A stretch of DNA of 32,664 nt, from NCBI GenBank assembly GCA_016867715.1, contig VGIW01000030.1, positions 1-32,664 of the forward strand, in the 5' to 3' direction. The DNA is from Candidatus Eisenbacteria bacterium. Lineage in GTDB: Bacteria > Orphanbacterota > Orphanbacteria > Orphanbacterales > Orphanbacteraceae. Positions 24,501-30,788 of this stretch are shown piece by piece. The notes beneath the pieces were generated by a model that was not told the origin of the DNA, did no database searches, and was given only the letters and a program-made list of their open reading frames with translations. Each line of letters begins with the position of its first letter. The stretch's first letter is position 1. The position numbers and the translations under genes are program-made.

Positions 24501-24797
24501 AACGCTTCGGGCGAGGTGACGTTCGAGGTGGAGCATGCGGGCGGTTGCGGGGAGGTGACGGTTTCGGCGGTGGTGCAGGCGATCGCTCTTACGAACCCGG
24601 CGTCGGGGACGGTACGGAGCCCGGACCTCAATGGGGACGGGCAGACGAACTTCCAGGACACGATGTTGTACGCGCAGTTGTTGAACGCGGGGACGGGCTA
24701 CTGCGGGAACCTGAACGGGAGCCCGGACGGAGCGGTGAACTTCCAGGACACGATCAAGTACGCGCAGGCTTTGGCGGCCGGAGCGGCGTGTCCGTAA
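21582..24797 (+). CDS. Secreted M4/M36-like metalloprotease with C-terminal dockerin
   Basis: This 1071-aa exported protein has, in order: a signal peptide (residues 1-24), an FTP/PepSY-like propeptide region to about 260, a gluzincin catalytic domain with HEYGH (zinc ligands and Glu) and a downstream HEGNSDIVAN supplying the third ligand, a beta-sandwich near 600-690, a MAM/jelly-roll-like domain (FESAGGWTVG ... to about 890), an Ig-like region, and two dockerin-type repeats at the end (DLNGDGQTNFQD and NLNGSPDGAVNFQD). It probably matures outside the cell and docks onto a cohesin. GGAGAGGAG precedes the ATG at 21582. Codon use changes sharply after about nt 24290. The cohesin-like gene follows after 19 bp in the same operon. 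Confidence 0.9.
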   Translation: MRLRRMLPLVSLAAILAWASVSVAFVEVSEWNRLLVPRPGWEDEGLWIQATERADAAKTSPVADLAAQYGGNWRYNRNSVTGSLHHVYGSGIDFTSALSNEADVERAARTFIGANSSLFGATNADLRAAQMQSAPGKWAAHFDQVVDGLRVVGGRVHAVFTDSGRLFAFGSDVYPNVKEKLGSTRPVLSEAEAIALAGAEVGFVSGSDQITHRELVILPIREARDDEMVLDYRLAWRLDLFAQNPYGHWSTYVDARSGEILWRESLIYPLDFTGHSRSDVEWDGYCDGYTYDFPVDGMVINISGVGTTYCGENGNFALSYGGTDSRTITAEFRGLYINVNRYTGTDASHTGTITPGTPYTIDWSNTNSLASERDCFSYINKQHRWLKNLDPTFTPLDYVMPCVVERTDGYCPGNAWYDYNGINFCVQSSSYGNTGRMGDVAYHEYGHGITHRLYEPTSPNSSIHEGNSDIVANLLTRESIIGLGFYLNNCTSGIRNSLNTLRYPDDYGGSGHFNGQIIAGFIWDSWVQLQAAYPQAYADSVIMYDWWYGRKMGLPLSFPDQVYWTFVADDNDGNLDNGTPHHAMLCVGAENHGFTCPEILSPVSITHTPVESQPSTTQPTAITATIVSSAAPINAGACRVYYKLNGGSFSNVGMSNVGGDSYTGYIPAQSAGTLVQYYIYGQDTDGNSATHPSNAPATLHGFYVGEFQTVFEDEFESAGGWTVGIPGDAATTGVWERGDPQGTYYNSQPVQPEDDHTPAPGVNCYATQLAAGSSAGSYDVDGGRTTLVSPVIDLSDAAMALVTYWRWYTNNLGNAPNEDYWRVQVSSDGVNWVYLENTTQSNNSWQRYQFNIGNYVSLTSTVQFRFMAEDAGSGSLVEAAVDDFKIDAILTPGIDPTLSTVAVNDDVMLRPDGLGDSVLAITVTVRDGSGNPVAGIPAGDVAVTLDGASLNGRAMKFCASGTDELILYSTEPTNASGEVTFEVEHAGGCGEVTVSAVVQAIALTNPASGTVRSPDLNGDGQTNFQDTMLYAQLLNAGTGYCGNLNGSPDGAVNFQDTIKYAQALAAGAACP

Positions 24798-24816
24798 AGA
24801 AGGAGGCGAAGAGAGC

Positions 24817-25563
24817 ATGCGAGTGATGGGGATTCTCGGCGCGCTTCTTCTCGCGAGCGCCGGAGCGGTGTATGGACTGAGCCCGTACGTGGAGGTGGGG
24901 GAGTTGGGAGCGGGGAAGGACGGGGCGTATCTGGAGGTTCGCGTGGGGGCGCGGGGCTGGGAGGGTGTTCAGGCGGTGCACGTGGACGTGGAGTACGATC
25001 GGACAGGATTGGAGCCGGCGGGTTTCACGGCGGGGGATTTGTTCGTGGAGCCGTTGGTGCTCGGGCCGTTCGATCGTTCGGAGCGCGGGGTATCGGACGT
25101 GCAGTTGGCGAGCCTTCGGGGCCCGGTGACGGTGGGGGATGCGGCGGTGGGGGTGTTTCGTTTTCGGGTGTTGGACGAGGGGCGTGCGTCGGTGCGTGTG
25201 GTGTCGTTTGAGACGGCGGGGGAGGATTGGTCGGTGGAGACGCACGTGAGTTATGCGAACGCGTTGGGAACGGGGGTTCTTCCTCGTGCGACGCGTTTGT
25301 TGGGGAATGTTCCGAACCCGTTCAATCCGACGACGGAGGTTCGGTTTGAGTTGGCGTCGCGTGTGGGGGTGAGCGTGGAGGTGTACGACGTGAGCGGTCG
25401 TGTGGTGCGGCGGTTGGTGGAGGGGGTGCGGGACGCGGGATCTCACGCGGTGATGTGGGATGGGCGGAGCGAGAGGGGCGAGGCGGTGTCGTCGGGGGTG
25501 TACTTCGTTCGTTTCCGTGCGGGGTCGCATGCGGAGACGCAGCGGGTGACGCTGATTCGGTAG
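24817..25563 (+). CDS. Cohesin-like protein with FlgD-Ig/T9SS-type C-terminal domain
   Basis: The 248-aa protein has a signal peptide (1-20), then a cohesin-like beta-sandwich at about 22-150: VEVRVGARGWEGVQAVHVDVEYDRTGL-type strands (only partly quoted: VQAVHVDVEYDRTGLEPAGF), the TAGDLF turn and AAVGVFRFRVL strand. The last ~85 residues are a FlgD-Ig or T9SS-like sorting domain: NVPNPFNPTTEVRFEL, VEVYDVSGRVVRRL, HAVMWDGRSERG and SGVYFVRF. It sits 19 bp after the dockerin protease with GGAGG upstream of the ATG, so it is the natural partner that could hold the protease at the cell surface. Most of the gene is G-rich on the coding strand with unusual TTG and GGG codons, while the signal peptide part looks native. 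A terminator follows. Confidence 0.85.
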   Translation: MRVMGILGALLLASAGAVYGLSPYVEVGELGAGKDGAYLEVRVGARGWEGVQAVHVDVEYDRTGLEPAGFTAGDLFVEPLVLGPFDRSERGVSDVQLASLRGPVTVGDAAVGVFRFRVLDEGRASVRVVSFETAGEDWSVETHVSYANALGTGVLPRATRLLGNVPNPFNPTTEVRFELASRVGVSVEVYDVSGRVVRRLVEGVRDAGSHAVMWDGRSERGEAVSSGVYFVRFRAGSHAETQRVTLIR

Positions 25564-25589
25564 TTCCTTTCATATGTGAATGGTTCGTG

Positions 25590-25619
25590 GGGCGGGCTCT
25601 TCTCGGGCCCGCCCTTTCT
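25590..25619 (+). terminator. Terminator of the protease-cohesin operon
   Basis: A 9-bp stem (GGGCGGGCT with GGCCCGCCC, one G-T pair) and 7-nt loop, followed by TTTCT, 26 nt after the cohesin-like stop codon. Confidence 0.8.
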
Positions 25620-25662
25620 GATTCTCGGACGGCGGGTCCCAGGCGCCCAGGTTTGTCTTTCT

Positions 25663-25709
25663 CCGGAGACGGGGGCGGGGCAGAGCGGCGAGTTGCCGCG
25701 CGCCGCGCG
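25663..25709. repeat. Dispersed repeat block 2, copy B
   Basis: Reverse-complement match to 16091-16134, with the 19-bp core AGCGGCGAGTTGCCGCGCG identical. The core itself contains a GCGGC/GCCGC hairpin. Confidence 0.75.
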
Positions 25710-25833
25710 CGGAATGTTTGAGCAAGCGAGCCTCACCCTCGGCTCCGGAGCTTCCCGTCTTCGCTGGATCGGATCCGCCTTTTCCTGCTGCGGTTACCCG
25801 CCGTGGTTGCGTCGTCCCATGCGGAGACGACCT

Positions 25834-25873
25834 GGGCGCGTTCGGAGGCGTCCCCAAGGGGGAGGTCGGCCCG
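25834..25873. repeat. Dispersed repeat block 1, copy B
   Basis: Matches 16031-16070 at 38 of 40 positions in the same orientation. It ends about 20 bp before the -10 element of the transaldolase promoter. Confidence 0.8.
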
Positions 25874-25890
25874 TTGAGCGGGCCCGCCCA

Positions 25891-25899
25891 TGCTAGAAT
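25891..25899 (+). promoter_or_regulatory. Extended -10 promoter of the transaldolase gene
   Basis: TGC followed by TAGAAT (25894-25899). The -35 region is poor. Repeat block 1 abuts this promoter and may influence it. Confidence 0.45.
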
Positions 25900-25945
25900 G
25901 GACGAGCGGCGAGGTGCCGCCCGCGATACGAACAAGGAGACCCTC

Positions 25946-27076
25946 ATGTCGAAGAATCCGCTCCGAGAGCTCTCGAAAGAAGGCGTGAGCGTCTGGCTCG
26001 ACTATCTCGACCGGAAGCTCCTCCGCACGGGCCGATTGGCGCGTCTCATCGAGGAAGACGGCATCCGAGGAGAGACCTCGAACCCGACGATCTTCCAGCA
26101 GGGGATCTCGGCAGGGTCCGAGTACGCGGAAGACATCCGCGGCCTCGCGGCGCGCGGGAGAAGCGCCGAGGAGATCTGCTGGGAGATCATGATCGGCGAC
26201 GTGCAAGCGGCCTGCGATGTCTTCCGTCCGCTATACGATCGAACGAACCGCGAGCACGGATACGTCAGCCTCGAGCTGAACCCGACGCTCGCCCACAAGA
26301 CGGAGGAGAGCATCGCCGAAGGGAGAACGCTCTGGAAGCGGGTCGGCCGCCCGAACCTCATGCTCAAGGTGCCGGGAACCGTGGAAGGGCTTCCGGTCGT
26401 CGAGACCCTTCTCTCCGAAGGGCTCAACATCAACACCACGCTCCTCTTCTCGGTCCGACGCTACGAGGAGGTAATCGACCGCTTCTTCGGAGGTCTCGAG
26501 AAACGTCTCGCCGAGAAGAAGCCGATCGAAGGGATCGGATCCGTCGCCAGCTTCTTCGTGAGCCGCGTCGACACGGAAGCGGACAAGCGCCTCGACGCGA
26601 TCCTCGCGGCGCGTCCCGAGAAGTCCGGAGCGATCGCCGCGCTTCGAGGGCGCGTCGCGGTCGCCAACAGCCGTCTCGCGTACGGCGCGTTCCTCGCCAA
26701 GTTCGGGAGCGAGCGCTGGAAACGTCTCGCGGAGCGGGGGGCGCGCCCGCAGAATCCCCTCTGGGCGAGCACGAGCACCAAGAACAAAGCCTATTCCGAT
26801 ATCCTCTACGTGGCGGAGCTGATCGGACCGCACTGCGTGAACACGATGCCGGAAGAGACGATCGACGCCTTCCGCCATCACGGCGCCGCCCGCCGAACCT
26901 TAACGAATGAAACGATTGCCGAAGCACGGGAGGTCTTCGCGTCTCTCGCCGAGATCGGGGTCGACATCGAGGAGATCACCCTCGGGCACCTCGTGAAGGA
27001 CGGCGTGCGGAAGTTCGAGGTCTCGTATGAGGAACTTCTCGGGACGGTCGCGAAAGCCGCCGCGGGATCGAAGTAG
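25946..27076 (+). CDS. tal: Transaldolase
   Basis: The 376-aa protein is a transaldolase of the longer bacterial type, moving a three-carbon dihydroxyacetone unit between sugar phosphates in the non-oxidative pentose phosphate pathway. Landmarks are GIRGETSNPTIFQQGI near residue 40, the Schiff-base lysine in PNLMLKVPGT, GLNINTTLLFS, FFVSRVDTEADKRL and QNPLWASTSTKNKAYSD. The ATG at 25946 has AAGGAGA upstream and matches the family start. No transketolase or other pathway gene is next to it. The cytoplasmic location follows from the lack of signal or membrane spans. Confidence 0.96.
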   Translation: MSKNPLRELSKEGVSVWLDYLDRKLLRTGRLARLIEEDGIRGETSNPTIFQQGISAGSEYAEDIRGLAARGRSAEEICWEIMIGDVQAACDVFRPLYDRTNREHGYVSLELNPTLAHKTEESIAEGRTLWKRVGRPNLMLKVPGTVEGLPVVETLLSEGLNINTTLLFSVRRYEEVIDRFFGGLEKRLAEKKPIEGIGSVASFFVSRVDTEADKRLDAILAARPEKSGAIAALRGRVAVANSRLAYGAFLAKFGSERWKRLAERGARPQNPLWASTSTKNKAYSDILYVAELIGPHCVNTMPEETIDAFRHHGAARRTLTNETIAEAREVFASLAEIGVDIEEITLGHLVKDGVRKFEVSYEELLGTVAKAAAGSK

Positions 27077-27140
27077 AGCGCGTGTCCCCATAACCAGCGG
27101 CCCCGCGTGAGCCGCGCGGAAAGCTGCGGAGGAGCGCCCG

Positions 27141-28412
27141 CTGGACGAACGCGAAGAGCTCTACCGGAAGCGCGTGAACGCCTGGTGCCTCTACGACTGG
27201 GCGAACTCCGCCTTCGCCACCACGGTGATGGCGGCTCTTCTCCCGATCTACTTCGCCTCGGTCGCCGCCAAGGATCTCCCCGGCCCGCAGGCGACCGCCG
27301 CATGGGGCGTCACGACCGCGGTCTCTCTCGCCCTCGCCGCTCTCCTCTCCCCGATCGCCGGCGCGGCGGCGGATCTTCTCGGACGCCGCAAGGCTCTTCT
27401 CCTTTTCTCCGCGGGGACGGGGATCGCCGCGACCTCCCTCCTCGCGACCGTCGGCGAGAACGAATGGCCGCGCGCGTCCATCTACTACATCCTCGCGCAC
27501 GTTCCGTTCGTGATCTCGTTCGTCGCCTATGATTCCCTTCTCCCCCACATCGCGCGCCCCGGCGATCTCGACCGGATTTCCGTCCGGGGCTACGCCGTCG
27601 GCTACGTCGGCGGCGGACTCCTTCTCGTCCTGAACGCGGCCATGGTCCTCTTCCCCTCGTTCTTCGGGCTCGCGTCCCCCGCCTCCGCAATGCGCGTCTC
27701 CTTCCTCACCGTCGCCCTCTGGTGGGGGCTCTTCACGATCCCGCTCGCGAGGCGCGTGCCGGAACCGCCGGCCGATCCCTCCCGCGCCCGGTCTCCTCTC
27801 GCCGCCGTCCCGATCCAGACCTTCCGCAGGCTCGCGGGAACGCTCCGGGAGATCCGCGCCCACCGGGAAGCATGGAAGTTCCTCCTCGCCTTCTGGCTCT
27901 ACGGGGACGGGATCGGAACGATCATCAAGATGGCAACGATCTATGGATCGGAGGTCGGCATCGGAAGAAACGATCTCATCGGAGCTCTAGTTCTCGTGCA
28001 GTTCGTCGGCGTTCCGTTCTCGCTTCTCTTCGGGAAGGCGGCGAAGAAGATCGGAGCGCGCGCCGGGATCTTCGTCGGCCTCGCGGTCTACACCCTTCTC
28101 TCGCTCGGAGCGTTCTTCCTCTCCGAGGCTTGGCATTTCTGGCTTCTAGCCTTCATCGTGGGCACGGTCCAAGGGGGTACGCAGGCTCTCTCCCGTTCCT
28201 TCTTCGCCTCGCTCACGCCGACCGAGCGGAGCGGCGAGTGGTTCGGCTTCTTCAGCGTGAGCAGCCGCTTCGCCGGAATCGTGGGGCCTCTTCTCTTCGC
28301 GCTGGCCGCGCGTTCGACCGGGTCGAGCCGGCCCGGCGCGCTCGTCATCGTTCTCTTCTTCGTCGCGGGGGCCGCTCTTCTCGCCCGCGTCCGCCCCTCC
28401 CCACCCCGCTGA
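27141..28412 (+). CDS. UMF1-type MFS transporter, probable CTG start
   Basis: The protein is a 12-span major facilitator of the UMF1/Atg22-like family, recognised by WCLYDWANSAFATTVMAALLPIYF near the N-terminus, where family members share an xWxxYDWANSAF motif; the efflux or uptake substrate is unknown. The central loop (PEPPADPSRARSP) and the second half (GNDLIG..., GTVQGGTQALSRSFFASL) also fit. The first standard start is GTG 27174, but it leaves no Shine-Dalgarno. In frame upstream, CTG 27141 has GGAGGAG 6 nt before it and gives LDEREELYRKRVNAW, a reasonable family N-terminus, so I placed the start there. It is 64 bp after transaldolase. Confidence 0.85.
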   Translation: MDEREELYRKRVNAWCLYDWANSAFATTVMAALLPIYFASVAAKDLPGPQATAAWGVTTAVSLALAALLSPIAGAAADLLGRRKALLLFSAGTGIAATSLLATVGENEWPRASIYYILAHVPFVISFVAYDSLLPHIARPGDLDRISVRGYAVGYVGGGLLLVLNAAMVLFPSFFGLASPASAMRVSFLTVALWWGLFTIPLARRVPEPPADPSRARSPLAAVPIQTFRRLAGTLREIRAHREAWKFLLAFWLYGDGIGTIIKMATIYGSEVGIGRNDLIGALVLVQFVGVPFSLLFGKAAKKIGARAGIFVGLAVYTLLSLGAFFLSEAWHFWLLAFIVGTVQGGTQALSRSFFASLTPTERSGEWFGFFSVSSRFAGIVGPLLFALAARSTGSSRPGALVIVLFFVAGAALLARVRPSPPR

Positions 28413-28431
28413 GCGCGCCGCGCCGGTTGCC

Positions 28432-28460
28432 TTGTTCCCCTCCCGGGTCTCTGCTATTCT
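28432..28460 (+). promoter_or_regulatory. Promoter of the PLP enzyme-homoserine dehydrogenase cluster
   Basis: TTGTTC (28432-28437), a 17-nt spacer and TATTCT (28455-28460) preceded by TGC (extended -10). Confidence 0.45.
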
Positions 28461-28515
28461 CTCGTCGTTCCATTTTTCCTCTTCCGCCCCATTCCCATTC
28501 TCGGGGGGAACGCGC

Positions 28516-29706
28516 ATGGCGAAGAGAACCGCGGCACGGAGCTCATTCCGGAAGGAGCCTGCGAAGACGATGCGATTCGAGACGAAGACGGTGCGGGCGG
28601 GCATCGTCCCCGATCCGACGACCGGGGCGATCGTCCCCCCGATCTATCAAACCGCGACGTACGTGTTGGAGGAAGTCGGAAGGAACCGAGGCTTCGACTA
28701 CACCCGCGCCTCGAACCCGACGCGCCAGATGCTCGAGGAGAACTTGGCCGCGATCGAAGGCGGACGCCGCGCGGTCGCCTATGCCTCGGGGCTTTCGGCG
28801 GTCGACGCCATCCTTCGTCTCTTCGAGCCGGGAGACCACATCGTCTCCACCGACGACGTCTACGGCGGCGTCTATCGGCTCTTCGAGCGGATTCTCTCCC
28901 GCTACGGCCTCCGCTTCACGTACGTCGATTCCACCGACCCGAGGAAGGTGGAGCGCGCGATCACGAGAAAGACGCGCATGGTCTGGATCGAGACGCCCAC
29001 GAACCCGCTCCTCAAGGTGACCGATCTCGAGGCGGTCGGCGCGATCTGCCGCAAAAAGAGAGTCCTCTACGGGGTCGATTCGACCTTTGCGACCCCCGCG
29101 CTCCTTCGGCCGTTCGAGTTCGGAGCGGACCTCGTCATGCACTCGACCACGAAGTACCTCTCCGGGCACAACCAGATCATCGGAGGCGCGGTCGTCATGA
29201 ACGACGACGGTCTCTTCGAGCGCCTCAAGTTCGTTCAGAAAGCGGTCGGGGCGGTCCCGAGTCCCTTCGACTGCTGGCTCGTCCTCATGGGCGTGAAGAC
29301 GCTCGCGATCCGGATGGCGCGGCACAGCGAGAACGGAATGACCGTCGCCCGCTTTCTCGAGGCGCATCCGAAGGTGAAGCGCATCTCCTATCCGGGGCTC
29401 GAGAGCCATCCGGAGCATCAGGTCGCGCGACGTCAGATGCGCGCCTTCGGCGGCATGATCTCCTTCGAGCTCAAGGGAGGGATCCCGGCCGGCCGGAAGC
29501 TCATGAACAGCGTGCGCCTCTGCTCGCTCGCCGAGAGCCTCGGCGCCGTGGAGACGATGGTGACGCATCCCGCGACGATGACGCACGCCGAGGTCCCCAA
29601 GAAGGACCGCCTCGCGCGCGGCCTCACCGACGGGCTCGTCCGCATCTCCGTCGGCATCGAGCACCCGGACGACATCATCGACGACTTGAAACAGGCCTTG
29701 CGATAA
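28516..29706 (+). CDS. Cystathionine gamma-synthase/lyase family PLP enzyme
   Basis: The 396-aa protein belongs to the Cys/Met metabolism PLP family (fold type I). Landmarks are ETKTVRAG, PPIYQTATYV, FDYTRASNPTRQMLEE, AYASGLSAVDAI, DDVYGGVYR, WIETPTNPLLKVTD and HSTTKYLSGH with the PLP lysine. Members act as cystathionine gamma-synthase (metB), gamma-lyase or homocysteine-forming enzymes; sequence alone does not separate them here. The next gene is homoserine dehydrogenase, which favours a role in methionine synthesis. Two starts are possible: ATG 28516 and ATG 28570, the latter giving the common MRFETKTVRAG start but with a distant AAGGAG. Confidence 0.93.
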   Translation: MAKRTAARSSFRKEPAKTMRFETKTVRAGIVPDPTTGAIVPPIYQTATYVLEEVGRNRGFDYTRASNPTRQMLEENLAAIEGGRRAVAYASGLSAVDAILRLFEPGDHIVSTDDVYGGVYRLFERILSRYGLRFTYVDSTDPRKVERAITRKTRMVWIETPTNPLLKVTDLEAVGAICRKKRVLYGVDSTFATPALLRPFEFGADLVMHSTTKYLSGHNQIIGGAVVMNDDGLFERLKFVQKAVGAVPSPFDCWLVLMGVKTLAIRMARHSENGMTVARFLEAHPKVKRISYPGLESHPEHQVARRQMRAFGGMISFELKGGIPAGRKLMNSVRLCSLAESLGAVETMVTHPATMTHAEVPKKDRLARGLTDGLVRISVGIEHPDDIIDDLKQALR

Positions 29707-29734
29707 ACGACCACCCGGCTCAAAGGAGCAGACA

Positions 29735-30772
29735 ATGAAGACATGGAAGATCGCGATGATCGGCTTCGGAACGGTCGGACAGGGACTCGCCGAGATCCTC
29801 CTCGCCAAGGAGCAATCCTTGAAGGATGAAGAAGGTTTCGCGTGTTCCGTGGTCGCCGTCTCCGATCTCCGCCTCGGATCGGTGCTCGCGCCGTCGGGCA
29901 TCGACCTTAAGGAAGCGCTCCGGATGGTGAAGGAGGGGAAATCCCTCGACGGGTATCCGGGCGGCAAAGGGGGGCTGGACGCGCTCACCACGATCCGCGA
30001 GACGAACGCCGACGTTCTCGTCGAGATCGGATACACGGACATTCGGACCGGCGAGCCGGCGACGACCCACGTGCGCCAGGCTCTCTCGCGCGGGATGCAC
30101 GTCGTCACGACCAACAAGGGCCCCGTCGCTCTCTTCCTCCCCGACCTTCTCGACCTCGCCCGCTCGAAGGGAGTTCGCTTCCTCTTCGAGGGGACGGTGA
30201 TGAGCGGCACGCCCGTCCTCTCCTTCGCGAAGAAGAACCTCGCCGGGTGCCGCGTCCAATCCTTCTCGGGCATCCTGAACGGCACCACGAACTACATGCT
30301 CACCGAGATGGAAAAGGGGATGGGCTACGACGAGATCCTCAAGAAGGCGCAAGAGCTCGGCTACGCCGAAGCGGTTCCGGACGCGGACGTGAAGGGATGG
30401 GACGCTCTCGGCAAGGTCGTCATCCTTTCAAACTACGTTCTCGGCGCCCGCGTGAAACCGTCCGACATTCCATGCGAGGGGATCACGGAGATCACACCCG
30501 AGAAGATGAAGAAGGCCGCTTCCGAGGGGAAGCGCTACAAGCTGATCGGACGCGCGTCGATCGAAGGCGGCAGGATCCAAGCCTCGGTCGCGCCGGCGGC
30601 GCTCCCGCTAACCGACCCGCTCGCGGGCGTGAGCGGCCCGACGAACGCCGTGACCTTCGAGACGGATCTCCTCGGAAGCGTGACCGTGGTCGGACCCGGG
30701 GCCGGACGCGCGGCGACCGGGTTCGCGGTCCTCGCCGATCTCATCGACATCCACCGCTCGTGCGGCAAGTAG
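29735..30772 (+). CDS. hom: Homoserine dehydrogenase
   Basis: The 345-aa protein reduces aspartate semialdehyde to homoserine, the branch point to threonine and methionine. It has the NAD(P)-binding motif IGFGTVGQGL at residues 9-18, VVTTNKGPVA with the conserved lysine, FEGTVMSGTPV, SGILNGTTNYMLTEME and AEAVPDADVKGWDALGK, the last being the substrate-binding acidic segment. There is no C-terminal ACT domain and no fused aspartokinase, so feedback by threonine through ACT is not expected. AAGGAG precedes the ATG. It lies 28 bp after the PLP enzyme and 16 bp before the aldehyde dehydrogenase, so the cluster is probably one operon. Confidence 0.96.
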   Translation: MKTWKIAMIGFGTVGQGLAEILLAKEQSLKDEEGFACSVVAVSDLRLGSVLAPSGIDLKEALRMVKEGKSLDGYPGGKGGLDALTTIRETNADVLVEIGYTDIRTGEPATTHVRQALSRGMHVVTTNKGPVALFLPDLLDLARSKGVRFLFEGTVMSGTPVLSFAKKNLAGCRVQSFSGILNGTTNYMLTEMEKGMGYDEILKKAQELGYAEAVPDADVKGWDALGKVVILSNYVLGARVKPSDIPCEGITEITPEKMKKAASEGKRYKLIGRASIEGGRIQASVAPAALPLTDPLAGVSGPTNAVTFETDLLGSVTVVGPGAGRAATGFAVLADLIDIHRSCGK

Positions 30773-30788
30773 ATAAGGAGGACGAACC

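Larger units (their letters stand above)
25564..25945. other. Intergenic region with terminator, dispersed repeats and tal promoter
   Basis: About 380 bp without a supported gene. From left to right: terminator 25590-25619, repeat block 2 (25663-25709), about 120 bp of unique sequence, repeat block 1 (25834-25873) and an extended -10 promoter at 25891-25899. Confidence 0.65.

Noticed and set aside
21213-24818. 1201-codon minus-strand frame opposite the protease gene
   Set aside because: Arg/His/Val-rich antisense shadow of a high-GC gene; the plus strand carries the signal peptide, zinc site and dockerin.
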